DNA of 64,000 nt from Gnetum montanum (Eukaryota > Streptophyta > Gnetopsida > Gnetales > Gnetaceae): assembly GCA_015680685.1 (NCBI GenBank), contig MNCI01012718.1, positions 597,366-661,365 on the forward strand, given 5' to 3'. A program made the translations under genes and the position numbers. Positions 1-10,099 of this stretch are shown here, one piece after another. Every line of letters starts with the position of its first letter. Position 1 is the first letter of the stretch. Under the pieces are notes generated by a model, which saw only the letters and a program-made list of their open reading frames with translations, searched no databases and was not told the DNA's origin.

Positions 1-588
1 GCATCTTACACTTCTCCTACATTCCAGCATTCTCATACTTTTCCTCCTTCTACATTGCCACCAACTATTCCTAAGGTGTTTGCACCATAGCAACAACCCA
101 TGAATGATACTTGTGCTACTGTTTCCAATAGCAGTGAGAGACCTTAGCAACATCAAAGGCATCCCTTCTTTAGAAATGACCCTAGGAAGGGACAACACAA
201 TTCCAAGGCCACTGCATCCTCTGACTCAACACAAGTCCAACACTGTGGTGCACCCTTATCTTCGAACCCAACACCTCATGTCACTTCATTAGGGCCACCA
301 AATAACACTCCAACAACCATAAGGTCCAATGAACACAGTTATGAAAGGCAACATCCCGATCCTTGCATACCATCTAACAGTCCCAAATATCATAGTGGGT
401 CAACTCATTATCTAGGAACTACATCGTATAAATTGCCCCACTATGCTTGCTATAATCAAGTGTGTGAACCCCGATGGGGTAAGTATGGCCAAGTTCCAAT
501 GTTTCCAACATGCAAGGATCCTCATCTTTCATTTATTAATCCTTGCCATGCTCAACCGTTTAGTTATGGGGGATATTCCCCATCATAA
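1..588 (+). pseudogene. gag C-terminal part of LTR element A
   Basis: This is the degraded end of the first ORF of element A; the rest lies left of the window. It matches the gag tails of elements B (34320-34912), C (41020-41600, minus) and D (57477-58000, minus). It encodes a proline- and serine-rich linker, then a conserved tail with HSGST, TTSY, VCE and CKDP motifs, and a glycine-tyrosine-proline end before TAA at 586-588. Stops and frameshifts interrupt it, for example a TAG at 147-149 where related copies read glutamine. Gag packages the element RNA; this fragment is too broken to work. The assignment rests on alignment by eye to the in-window copies. Confidence 0.7.
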
Positions 589-1995
589 ATAACAAGCAGG
601 GTTAATAAATATTTTTCATTTTCTTTGATTTTACATCTTTTTGTTTACCAATTTTTTATTTTTAAATTTCTTGTTTTATCTTTTTATCTTTTTGTCTTTT
701 TGTATTTTTATGTTTTTATAAGTGATCTCATCTACAAATAAAACACTCATGTGGCTCGCTGGTTGAGGTGTGTTCTATGTTATCAAGTCGTGAGTGGTCA
801 ATTATTTGGACAGTGAGCCCATTACACCCACTTATCCATTCTACAAATAAGAGGTTATGTTCGAGGGTACAGTGATATTCTTAACATTCTTAAAAACTTA
901 AAATTAATTTTGTGTTCATTGTACCTAGAATGAAGAAGGATGGACCAAGAGGGAATGATTAGGGCGTGGCATCAAAGGGACTTGCGGATTCTCTTTGGTG
1001 ATGTCTGTGGAAGTTATCATGCAATGTGGTTGTACTAAGATCCTTGTAGATCTAACAAGAATGGGAGTAAGAGTAATCAAAAGGACACTCAAAAATCCAA
1101 TGCTATTCTAGGGAGTCCCACTGGAAAGACATGCACCCATGCCTGAAGGTTGGCGACTTGTCTAGATTTAGTATTAAAAAAAAGGAGAGAAAAAAAGAAA
1201 AAGAAAAAGAAAAGAAGAAAACAAAGTGCCACAAAACAAAAAAATCACTCTTCCCTTGAACAAAACGTCAAGTGATCATATGCCTTGTTTTTTTGGTACT
1301 CTCATAGTCACTCATCATTGGATGAACCAATGCGATGTCACTGATCAGAGGAATGGACTTGGTCCTGATCTTGGAATGACAGGTTAATGACACATTAATC
1401 ATGCTTTACACGTAGGATTCATTATGCCCTGGGTTAGTTACCTCATGTCTCAATCTCTACAATCCCTACTATCCCAGTCTCATCTGACTGTTCATATAAT
1501 TATAACTCGTGTCTTGTGTAGCGTAGAATTTTTACCTCATTCCAGTGATATTTACATGTGTGTGTTTTGTGGAATTAGTGTGGATTACATTTAACCCTTT
1601 GAGTGCCCAAGGACACTTTTAAGTGTGGTTACGCAAGGGCATTAAAGGTTGGAACTTGATTTGGGGAGGACCCATTTGTGTAATCTCTTGTAATTCTCAC
1701 TTATAACATAGTTGACACACACCATTTATTACCCTAAGCATAATTGCCAACAATTTTCTTTCCCTTATTACTACCCCTTTGAATAATAACGTTCCTATGT
1801 ACCATCACATAACCTTTTTCTTACCACCCGAGGTTTTATTGATCAATTACCCTCACTCATCATTATTCGTGCCTTCACAACAAGCTCAATTTCCCTAGAA
1901 ACTTCTAACCATATCTCAATGTCCTAAGTTTACAACGTTTATTTCTAGAAAACCTTAAAAAATTTGGTATTTTTAGTGTTGTGACAACATCACTA
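589..1995 (+). other. conserved non-coding middle region of element A
   Basis: No gene is visible. The DNA between gag and ORF2 is recognisably shared with B (34913-36181), D (minus, 55121-57476) and C (minus, 39414-41019). Shared pieces include an AATAAAACACTCATGTGGCT block near 738 and a block around 1340-1430 beginning GTCACTGATCAGAGGAATGG. It carries a purine-rich A/G run (1175-1225). In a gypsy element this is where pol would sit, but I see no reverse transcriptase, RNase H or integrase motif in any frame. Confidence 0.6.
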
Positions 1996-2075
1996 GGGCC
2001 GCAATATCGCATCCGACGCGATATTGTGTACGTGATGTATCATACGCGATATCGCGTCCCATTTTGTTATAAATA
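1996..2075 (+). promoter_or_regulatory. internal LTR-like promoter: palindrome array plus TATA box
   Basis: GATATCGC-type palindromes (near 2001-2033 and 2041-2058, some decayed) precede TATAAATA at 2068-2075. This is the arrangement found in the U3 regions of the LTRs, yet it lies inside the element about 480 bp before the ORF2 ATG. Element G has a matching array with TATATATA-like sequence at about 50221-50300 (minus). It probably starts an ORF2 transcript; that role is inference. Confidence 0.5.
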
Positions 2076-2338
2076 GCGAAGCCCCCCCACAACACTTTGC
2101 CTCATTTTCACATTTCACACGGGGGAGTTTTTGAATTTTTTCCCTATGACTTGCGATTTGTGTGACCCTTGCTTTCATATCCATATCTCGCTCGCTGGTA
2201 CTGCAATTTTAATTCTGTCTGAACCTACTTGAACCTGGAGTTTTTAGTTTAGTCGTGGGGGAGGGACATACACCGAATAGCACATAACTTTTTTGGAATT
2301 TTTCATTGCCCAAAGGACATCATTAGGGGTAATTAATT

Positions 2339-2553
2339 ATAATAATAAGGATAATTGTGCCGAAAATCATTTCATCCCTAGGTTTACCGGGAAACTAGAA
2401 TTGGAAACCACCTAGAGTAACAAGACTCACTATTACAATCATTTAGGAAACATCACATAGAGATGGAATAAATTAAATTAGTTAAGGCAAGCAGTAAGGT
2501 ATAACTTAACTTTGGAAACAACCTTACTAACGCTTGATCCCGTGTGATTGTAG
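2339..2553 (+). other. candidate 5'-UTR intron before ORF2 of element A
   Basis: A donor-like GTAATT starts at 2339. A branch-point-like TACTAAC is at 2525-2531, and the acceptor AG (2552-2553) directly precedes the ORF2 ATG at 2554. Branch A to acceptor is 23 nt. C has the matching donor GTAATT and G has GTAAGT, giving introns of 215 (A), 232 (C) and 252 nt (G). The acceptor is well supported because all five copies keep it; the donor is less certain. Confidence 0.5.
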
Positions 2554-5317
2554 ATGGCCCCGAAACATGGACAACGGGAAGGTTTTGCTCAAGGTGGAAG
2601 CAAACAACCTAGGAGAGGTGAAAGACAAGATCCTGCTGGACAACATACAGATTCACTAAGAAGACCCTCCTACTGTATAGTTCGGGCAGGCAGAAGCAGG
2701 ATCTGTTGTAGCACCTGAATAGGGACAACGTCTCACATTGCCCCAAGATTGTGTTTAGGCTATCAATGAAAGGTCCACCCTCGCTGCAGTGATCGTGGAA
2801 TTAAACTTTGAATCTTTTGTAGAGTTCGCTCTTGAGGCTATTAGGGATCACCTCAAAGGATCTCCCTTATGGCCTATCCTCTCTGAAAGTGGTGCCTAGT
2901 ACCTAGGGGAGACGTACCAATTCTGGCACAACAGAGAACAAGGCACCACTGTCAACATTTGTGGTGTAACAATTGATTTCTTTGTGTAGGCCATTTCAGA
3001 AGTATTAAACCTTCCAAATACAGGGCCAAAAGTTGCTTAGTTGTCTACCCGTTCAAACCCCGATGTGCAACAAGTTTGCTTAGAAAGGGCTTATGGTAGG
3101 GAGAAGACGTTTGGAGAATTGACGACGGATGAAAGGATCTACTTCAAAATTGGAATGTATCACCTCTTCCCCATGAAGGGATTAAAAAGAATATCAACGT
3201 ATGTGGCAAGAGGATGCGCAGTGCTGATGGGAAAGATTGATGCTAACCTGCCTCATCTATACTGTACAGAGATCTTGAGGCGGTTCGAAGAACAGAAGAC
3301 AAGGAAGATGGTGTTGGTCTTCCCTTGTCTTATTAGGAAGCTGTGCCAACATGCTGGGATCAAAGGATACACTAATGATGTCCTTTGAAAGGCCCAGAAT
3401 GCTTCATATGCTGAATTGTTAAAGTTGCCAGCTGCAAGGAAAATCACTGGCGAGACGTTGGGACCAGAATAAGAAGAAGAACAAATGGTTGAACCAACTG
3501 CAACTCAACTTGTAGGACCTAGCCAACCTCGAAGTACGAGACCCAGCCAACAACAGGAAGAAGGGCCTAGCACAGGCCAAGAATAACCATAGCCGCAAGA
3601 CTACAGACCGTCGATGAGCCATCTCAGGGCCATCACTGAGACGGTTAGTTGGGGAAGTCGCGATGATGCAAATCTCTTCCACATCATTGATGATGCTGTA
3701 CAACCCATGATTTCTTTGGATCGCACAAGGGATGAAGTGTCCATCCACATATGAGGAGGGGAAAGTACTTGGTCACAACAGATCTCAGGAAATGCTGCAT
3801 CTTTCCAAGTGCAATTAGAAATTGGTGAAGGGGCCATGGTGGTGGTCATGTAACACCAGAATGCAGTGAGAGCCGCTGAAGTGGTCATAGAACACATCAA
3901 AGAATCATTCAATGTACCTGTTGTACCACCAGCAGATCTCACAGGAGCACGGGATACTCAAACTTTGGCTGGAATCTCAATGACTCATGCGGAACATGAG
4001 GATCTGCTTGATCGATTACTACAAATAGAACAAGTAATGACGTCCTTGTTTGACATCCCTCAAGATGTCACATCAGTTCAATCAGACCTCATTTCCACTA
4101 AAGGGAAGTTGGTCTTGATAGAGGTGAGGGCCAAGCATGCTGAAGCAGAAGTCAAAAAATTGCAAGAAAAGCTTGTGGCCCTACAAGCAACACAGCGGGA
4201 CCCTTTGCAATTTGTTCCCATAGACTAGCTAGAACATTTCAAAACTGAGCAACTAACAAAGCTACTGATGGAGAATAAAAAGATGGCTGAAGAAAAAGAG
4301 AAGGTTGTTTGGGATGCCTCTATAGCACAGGCGCAAACTCATGCGCATATCAAGGCACTCAGGGCCTTACAAGAAGAGAACAAGCAGCTTGTTGCTGACA
4401 ATCTTCAGTTGACTACTGTGGAAAAGCAAAAGAATGTTCTCGAGGAACACTTTCATCAATTGTGAGAACAATTCATCTAGGTCAACCAAGACATGAGCCG
4501 TTTAGCCAGGGAAAACTAAACCCTCTCAATGGAGGAGGTACGCGCTATTCACCAAAAGTTAGCTATTGAGATAAGCACGTGGAAAAATGAGGCTAAACAG
4601 CATGAAAAGCTAAAAGAGCACTTCTAAGACCATGTGATAATTTACAAATAGATCCTTGAGAAGGAGATCCATATGGCCAAGGCCAACATCAATGCTATAA
4701 ATGCCCAACACATTAACTGGCGGGCCATATTGGACACATATGCCTTTGCCCACCAAGCGGAAGTTAAGAACCAGGACCTGCAAATCCAAGATCTAACAAA
4801 ATACATGGAGTTGGCAAACCTGCGGTATGCCAACCTTGCCATGTTAACAGCAGGGCACCTGAGAAATGAGCTTGAGCAATAGGTAGCTACCACCTATATC
4901 AAATATGAAACAGAATTTACAAAATGCAAGAAGGTATTGTAACAGCTGGAGATTGAAAATTCTGAACTTGAGGTGGTGAAGGTAAGATACTAAGGCCAAA
5001 AAGGTGTCACAATAAATTTGGGTCAACGGCTTGTGGATTTCCAAGAATACAGAGACAAAGCCAGAGTCTATGAGGAGGAACAACAGGTATTTGCAGCCTA
5101 GTATGTCAAGGCTAATCAAATGTTTCCGCAACTACCCTGCCCATGGGAAGTGTTGACTTCTTCAAACATTGAAACATTAGCATGGATGGCATAAGATCCC
5201 CAGACAAAAGAGGAGAAACTCTAGGCCATACTTCAACGCCATCAAAGCCAAAGACCTAGAGCACAAGACAAAGGAAAAGCGCCAATGGAGGAGCCATTGC
5301 CACCAGGAACTACATGA
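2554..5317 (+). pseudogene. ORF2 of element A: PF20167-like domain plus probable coiled coil
   Basis: The reading starts MAPK at 2554 and ends GTT-stop at 5315-5317, about 920 codons. Residues from about 110 to 280 (2880-3390) match the layout of Pfam PF20167, putative plant transposon protein: a YQFWHN and VNICGVTIDF segment, TTDERIYFKIGMYHLFP, and a closing LVFPCLIRKLCQHAGI. From about 3860 to 5250 it is rich in E, K, Q, L and A with heptad-like spacing, suggesting a long coiled coil. Roughly 20 in-frame stops break it, nearly all one C-to-T change from CAG, CAA or CGA. The function of this domain family is unknown; the name does not prove transposase activity. Longest copy here, with G. 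Confidence 0.7.
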
Positions 5318-5470
5318 GTTTCACAAATTTTGTAGTTGTAGCACATTCTTTGTGTGGTGTCTAAATTTTGTTTTCATTCCACACTACGACATAAACCCAT
5401 TTTCACCATCCAATAATCCCATACCTATCCACTGTGTAATCACTTTAACTCGAGGACAAGTTTTCATTCA

Positions 5471-5482
5471 GTCATGGGGGTA
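5471..5482 (+). promoter_or_regulatory. polypurine tract of element A
   Basis: GTCATGGGGGTA directly precedes the 3' LTR. The same G-rich block sits next to the LTR in B (36780-36791) and, on the minus strand, in C, D and G. It would prime plus-strand DNA synthesis. Confidence 0.7.
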
Positions 5483-6286
5483 TGATGAGTCGTATTTTGG
5501 TCCACTACAATATCAAGTATGCGATATCGCAGCCTGTCTCTTCATCTATAAATAAGAGGTAGACAGATGTGATGGAGGTAAGTTTTGAAGTTTATTTTTA
5601 GAGTTAAGTTTTGATTTCAGTTTCTATTTTTCCTCTCAACCCTTTTCCTCCCACTGTATGCCCGTAGTGTGATGAATGTAATTGTATGACATCCTTATTT
5701 AAGTGTGACGTACTTGGACAAGCACATGACCAGAAATAAAGATCGAGATTACTTCATCATTGTAGCATTCACTTAGCTTAATTGTTTAATTAATTGTTAT
5801 TTACTACTTTCCTAGTTAATATCTCTCACCCTTAAACTCCTGTTAAACACAGAATGAGTATGACTTGATTACGAGCATTTACGTGTGACTACTTGGTAAC
5901 CCAGTAGCGTACCTAGGATCTACACTTGGTAATCCTAGTGGTAGTCATGCACAAAGTCCAAGATGTGTATGGATAATCAAGGAATGGATGCTCATTGCAC
6001 TTAGGCTAGCTTAGATTCCCTCTCACCCTTTCTCTCCTAGATTAGTGAATATTATTTTCCATTGCCTTCAAGAGTAGCATTAGATTAGAAACCATATCAT
6101 ACACCTCACTCTGGACTAAACCATACATGACAAAGCTAATAATAATCCAGGTGGGAAGACAGCAAACTACGACCTAAGGCTACTTGTCTAGATACCACAA
6201 CTAGTTTGTCTGCGGAGTTCAACCGGATCACGTGTGTAATGCTCATATTCGTATGGTTGAGTGTAGGGGTACCTCACCACTCATCA
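5483..6286 (+). repeat. 3' LTR of element A
   Basis: The 804-bp repeat runs from TGATGAGT to CTCATCA. It carries the perfect palindrome GCGATATCGC at 5521-5530, TATAAATA at 5547-5554, and an AATAAAG poly(A)-like signal near 5735. The right end is shared with every other LTR of the family. The partner LTR is left of the window. Confidence 0.8.
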
Positions 6287-8490
6287 CATAGCCATTGGTC
6301 TACATGTAGATATTTCTTGCCTTCGATTCAACCTCTAGGCAAAGTCCCACATCTACTTCACATTCTTCGCAAGATACCTGCGAGGGTTTGTAGAGCTTTT
6401 GGTCATGCAGGATGATGCATAATGGGTGGTGCAAGACCATGAGCAGCTACCCTGGCCATGGGTCAAATATATGTTTTCAACCACATGCACGAAGGACCCT
6501 CTAAAGGATATCAATGAGTTATTATCAATAACAACCAAGGTTCTTATAGGACACTCATATTATTTGTGCTATAGTGTAGGTGAGGGCCCTCCAGTTGGCA
6601 TTGAGGATGTAAGCAAGGTGGATTGCTACATAGCAGAGATAGTGGGGCCATCTAAGGCTAAGATCAAGAGGTTTCATCCTCAAGAGGAAGTTTCCCTAAG
6701 ATGAGGAAGCCAAGCAACAAAAATATCTACCTCAATCTACAAAGCTTGCATGCGGATGTTGTAGGTTAGTATGCATAGATTCTTAGATGCCTTAGTTGCA
6801 TTTATGTATATATTATTTTTTTATGTTTTTCTCTTATGTTGTAATGTTAATTAGCTAATGATGTGCTATACATAATGATGTGTTAAACGTGTATATCTAT
6901 TAATTGCAGAAAAAGAAGAGAAGGCTACAAGAGTAGCAGCTGAGATGGCATCGAAGGAAGCACCTCCTTAGGCAAAGGAGGAAGTAGCTCATGGAGATGA
7001 GCTTCACGAGGTAGTAGAGGCCCTCTAGTAGTTGGGAGAGAAGGGGTTCCTCCACCCCGACAATGATGATTTTGACACTTTGTTTAATGCTACGTAGCTA
7101 GGTTAGTCCCCTACACTCATGCCTAAGGGCTTGCTAGGTAATCAACCTTTATTGCCATATTTCTTTCCTTGTTTACTCTAGTATCTTGAGCTGTGTTAGA
7201 TCATGTGCTAATTGTATCATTGTATTATAGCATTAGATATTTTCACCAACGATCCTACATCTACCTACTACATGGAGCCATGAGTAGAGATGTCGGATAA
7301 ACTTTCCTTCATGGAAGGCATTGTTGAGGAAATGATGGACTACTTGTAATAAGTGAACCTAGAGCTAGGTATGCATGTAGTGCTATTCCACCTTAAGCTA
7401 TCCTGCTTATTGCTTAAATGCTTAGTTTTTGGCTAAGATTGATCGGTTATTGTATGCCTACAGGTCCTAAGTTGCAATGGGATCGGAGCAATGTGGTAAG
7501 GGTGGACATGCTACCCGACCTTCCTCCTAAAGTTGATCAAGTGCCTCATCACATGTACAAGACATCTAACAAGTGCACACTTTCTTATGCAAAGTCGTTA
7601 TGGATCTACAGGTTCTCTAATAAGCACATATGACAACATGTGCACGAACTACAGGAGAGGGTGACTAACCAAGATGAGAAGATCAAGGATCTTCAATCTA
7701 GATATGACTTCATAGAGGCTAGATTGTAGGGAGATGGCACCTACTATACCTCTAAGATTGAGTATGCCATGTATTGGACAACTCTTGGAGGTAAGAACGA
7801 GGCCATGCAAGAGTTGGGTAGAGTAGTAGCTCCATATGGATTTTCTTGCTTAGAAGAATCAGGATTGGAAGAATTATAACATGAAGGTTTATCATTAGGG
7901 ACAAATGCTAGAGAATCACAAGCATCAATACAAGCAAGAGCACGGTGCATACCTGCAATGGTACAAGGAAGAGTCTACTGAACGATGTCGCCTTGAGATG
8001 TTTCTTAAGGTGACCAACGAGAAGTAGGCATATGACTTGGTCACATAGTGTATGTTTGTGAGTGACTCTCTCATGAGATAGATCATCAGCCCCTTTGGAG
8101 AGGCCTCTTCTACCACATTTTCCATGGAGCCACCCACATGGGTCACCGTTGACAAAGGTAAAACCCTTGTAGGTATTGACTTTAACCAACAAGATTGGAT
8201 GAAACTTTTTGAAGCTGAGATTCTCCATCATTAGAGGCTAGCCTTGGAAAGTTTCCTCTAGAGCTCATCAATGTAAGACCCTCTCTAGTTTTTTGCTATG
8301 TTATTTTATGCTTCCTTTTTTTGCTTTTTGTGTTTTTGAATTAGCTTGCTACATGTAATGCATGCTTACTAATTGCATATATTTGTTTTTGATTGTCGTA
8401 AGCATGAAATGATGCTAAAGGCCCCAGTGACTTAGTGGAGGAAGTGGAGCCTCCACCTCCACCTACTGCTACTAGCTGAGCCTAATCAGA
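6287..8490 (+). pseudogene. degraded multi-exon gene, possibly antisense gene of element H
   Basis: I do not recognise the product. Coding-looking blocks alternate with AT-rich stretches bounded by AG and GT: about 6400-6704, 6910-7095, 7231-7370, 7466-8276 and 8402-8480. Acceptor-like ends are TTAATTGCAG (6901-6910), TATTATAG (7223-7230) and CCTACAG (about 7465). The 6911 block reads EKEEKATRVAAEM and continues acidic; the 7466 block contains a charged, coiled-coil-like stretch. Nearly all in-frame stops are TAG where CAG would fit. The gene runs opposite to H, whose gag and protease lie to the right, so it may be an antisense ORF as described for Tat-lineage gypsy elements. An unrelated DNA transposon or host pseudogene remains possible. 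Confidence 0.45.
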
Positions 8491-8739
8491 TGTACCTTCC
8501 ATGGGGGGTTTTTTTTTCTGCTACCTTTTTGCTATGTGATGCTACTCATACTATGTTATGGCTATGTGTTGTTATTCATGCCACATTTTGTTATGCTATT
8601 TGCCAAGTGTAATGTGCAAACTTTATGGCTATATGATGATTTTATTGCATTTGCTTATAATGTGACCTATGCTAATGTGCCTAAGTGATGAATTAATGTG
8701 ACAAAGCTATGTTACGCTAGTCTAGAGTTATGGAATGAT

Positions 8740-9065
8740 AGTAATACTAGGCCATTGCGAATTGTAGCAAGTCTAGGCCATTGCGGGCCATAGTGAGTTT
8801 GGGCCATTGCAAGCCATGTTAGTTTAAAGCCTTGATGGGCTCCATGACAATTTGAGGCCATAGGGGGAGGGTCGATGCTAGTTATGGGCCATTTCAGTCC
8901 ATGTGTGCCAGTTTAAGGCCATAGCAGGCCATTGCTAGCTTTTGACCATTTCAAGCCATGCGTTGCTACTTTAAGGCCATAGTGGGCCAAGATAGTAGTT
9001 TAAGGCCATTTCGGGCCACAATGATGAAATGAAAAGTGATAGTTTTAGGCCATTCCAAGCTGCAT
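8740..9065. repeat. GGCCAT-rich degenerate minisatellite
   Basis: GGCCATT or GGCCATA recurs more than a dozen times with roughly 30-45 bp spacing, often as a close pair (GGCCATTGCGGGCCATAG). The spacing is irregular and the units have diverged. No ORF crosses it. Confidence 0.6.
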
Positions 9066-9449
9066 ATTGCTATCTCTCTTTTTTTACAATTTTTTCACTT
9101 TTATGATTTTTATGAATTTTTGACATTTTTCATGCACTAAAGAAATAGCTACGGAAGTGTAAACTAAGTGAGAAAATGAGTAGATAAAGTAATTGAATGC
9201 ATAAAAAAGAAAATAAATGTGTAAACTAAGAAAACTGATGCGTAATCTGAGCAATTAATCTAAGTGCAAATAAAATACTACAATGCTATTTTAATGCAAA
9301 ACAAATGTAACATAAGCAAGAAGTAAAATATAGGGTATGCATATGCAAATAGTGGGTAAGTGTTTGGCATGTTTTGGACTGAGGGGGATACCTTAGTCGT
9401 GTAGTTGCTTCCTAACCTGGTGTGGGTTAGAAGGCATGTAGGGTCTAGA
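9066..9449. other. AT-rich stretch between minisatellite and protease relic
   Basis: Mostly T-rich then A-rich low-complexity DNA (9080-9340). I see no gene. If H were complete, reverse transcriptase would be expected to the left of its protease on the minus strand, but none is visible here or to the left. Confidence 0.5.
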
Positions 9450-10034
9450 CTACACTATTTGGTAATCCCCTTGACCCTTGCTTGCTATGTCAAAGGGCAA
9501 CTCTGCCCAAAGGGCATCCTTCGGGAGGTTACTGGCTTCTATCATCTTTTCAAGTGTGTCTGCCTCACGTGTCTCATTATTCTCTATAGGCATGTCATTA
9601 GGAAACTCAACCTCCAGCCCTTGCTCCATATCTATGTTGTTGATGGCCAAAGGGACGACGTTATCACCATGGATGATAACTTCACCACCTTCATATGAGA
9701 GGTGGATCTCTTGATAAATTGGAGAAAAGATGACTAGTAACTAGGCCAACCAAGGTCTGCCCAATATTAGGTTGAAGCCTGGCATCTCTTCTATGATAAT
9801 GAACTTAGCAATGGTGGGGAATTTCTCCCGTATTATGAAAGCTATAGTAACCATGCCCCTACCAATGATGCGTGACCCATTGAAGGATTTCAAGCACATG
9901 ATTTTTGTTGGCCTAATATGATCCACGAGGTGTAGCTTATTCACAATGGTGTATGGTATTGCATTCATGGCTACTCCATCATCAACGAGCACTCTATAGA
10001 TCTTGCATTGCCTCATGCATATAGTAATAAACAT
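9450..10034 (-). pseudogene. retropepsin-like protease relic of element H
   Basis: On the minus strand from 10034, about 97 open codons contain VLVDDGVAMNAIP, matching the catalytic D-x-G region of plant gypsy proteases (here DDG), and end in ILGRPWLA, the usual flap-distal motif. After a break, 9650-9450 continues with an acidic linker. This enzyme would cut the Gag-Pol polyprotein. Gag of the same element lies upstream (right), giving the normal gag-protease order. No reverse transcriptase follows, so H is truncated, rearranged or non-autonomous. The motif match is clear; activity is unlikely. Confidence 0.7.
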
Positions 10035-10099
10035 TAGAGCTATTATGCCTTGCCCCTCTCAGGATTGACCTTAATTGCTTCATTGAAAAATGCTAGGGA

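Noticed and set aside
8740-9065. Considered a CRISPR array for the spaced GGCCAT repeats.
   Set aside because: Repeat cores are short and imperfect with irregular spacing, and the context is a plant nuclear genome.
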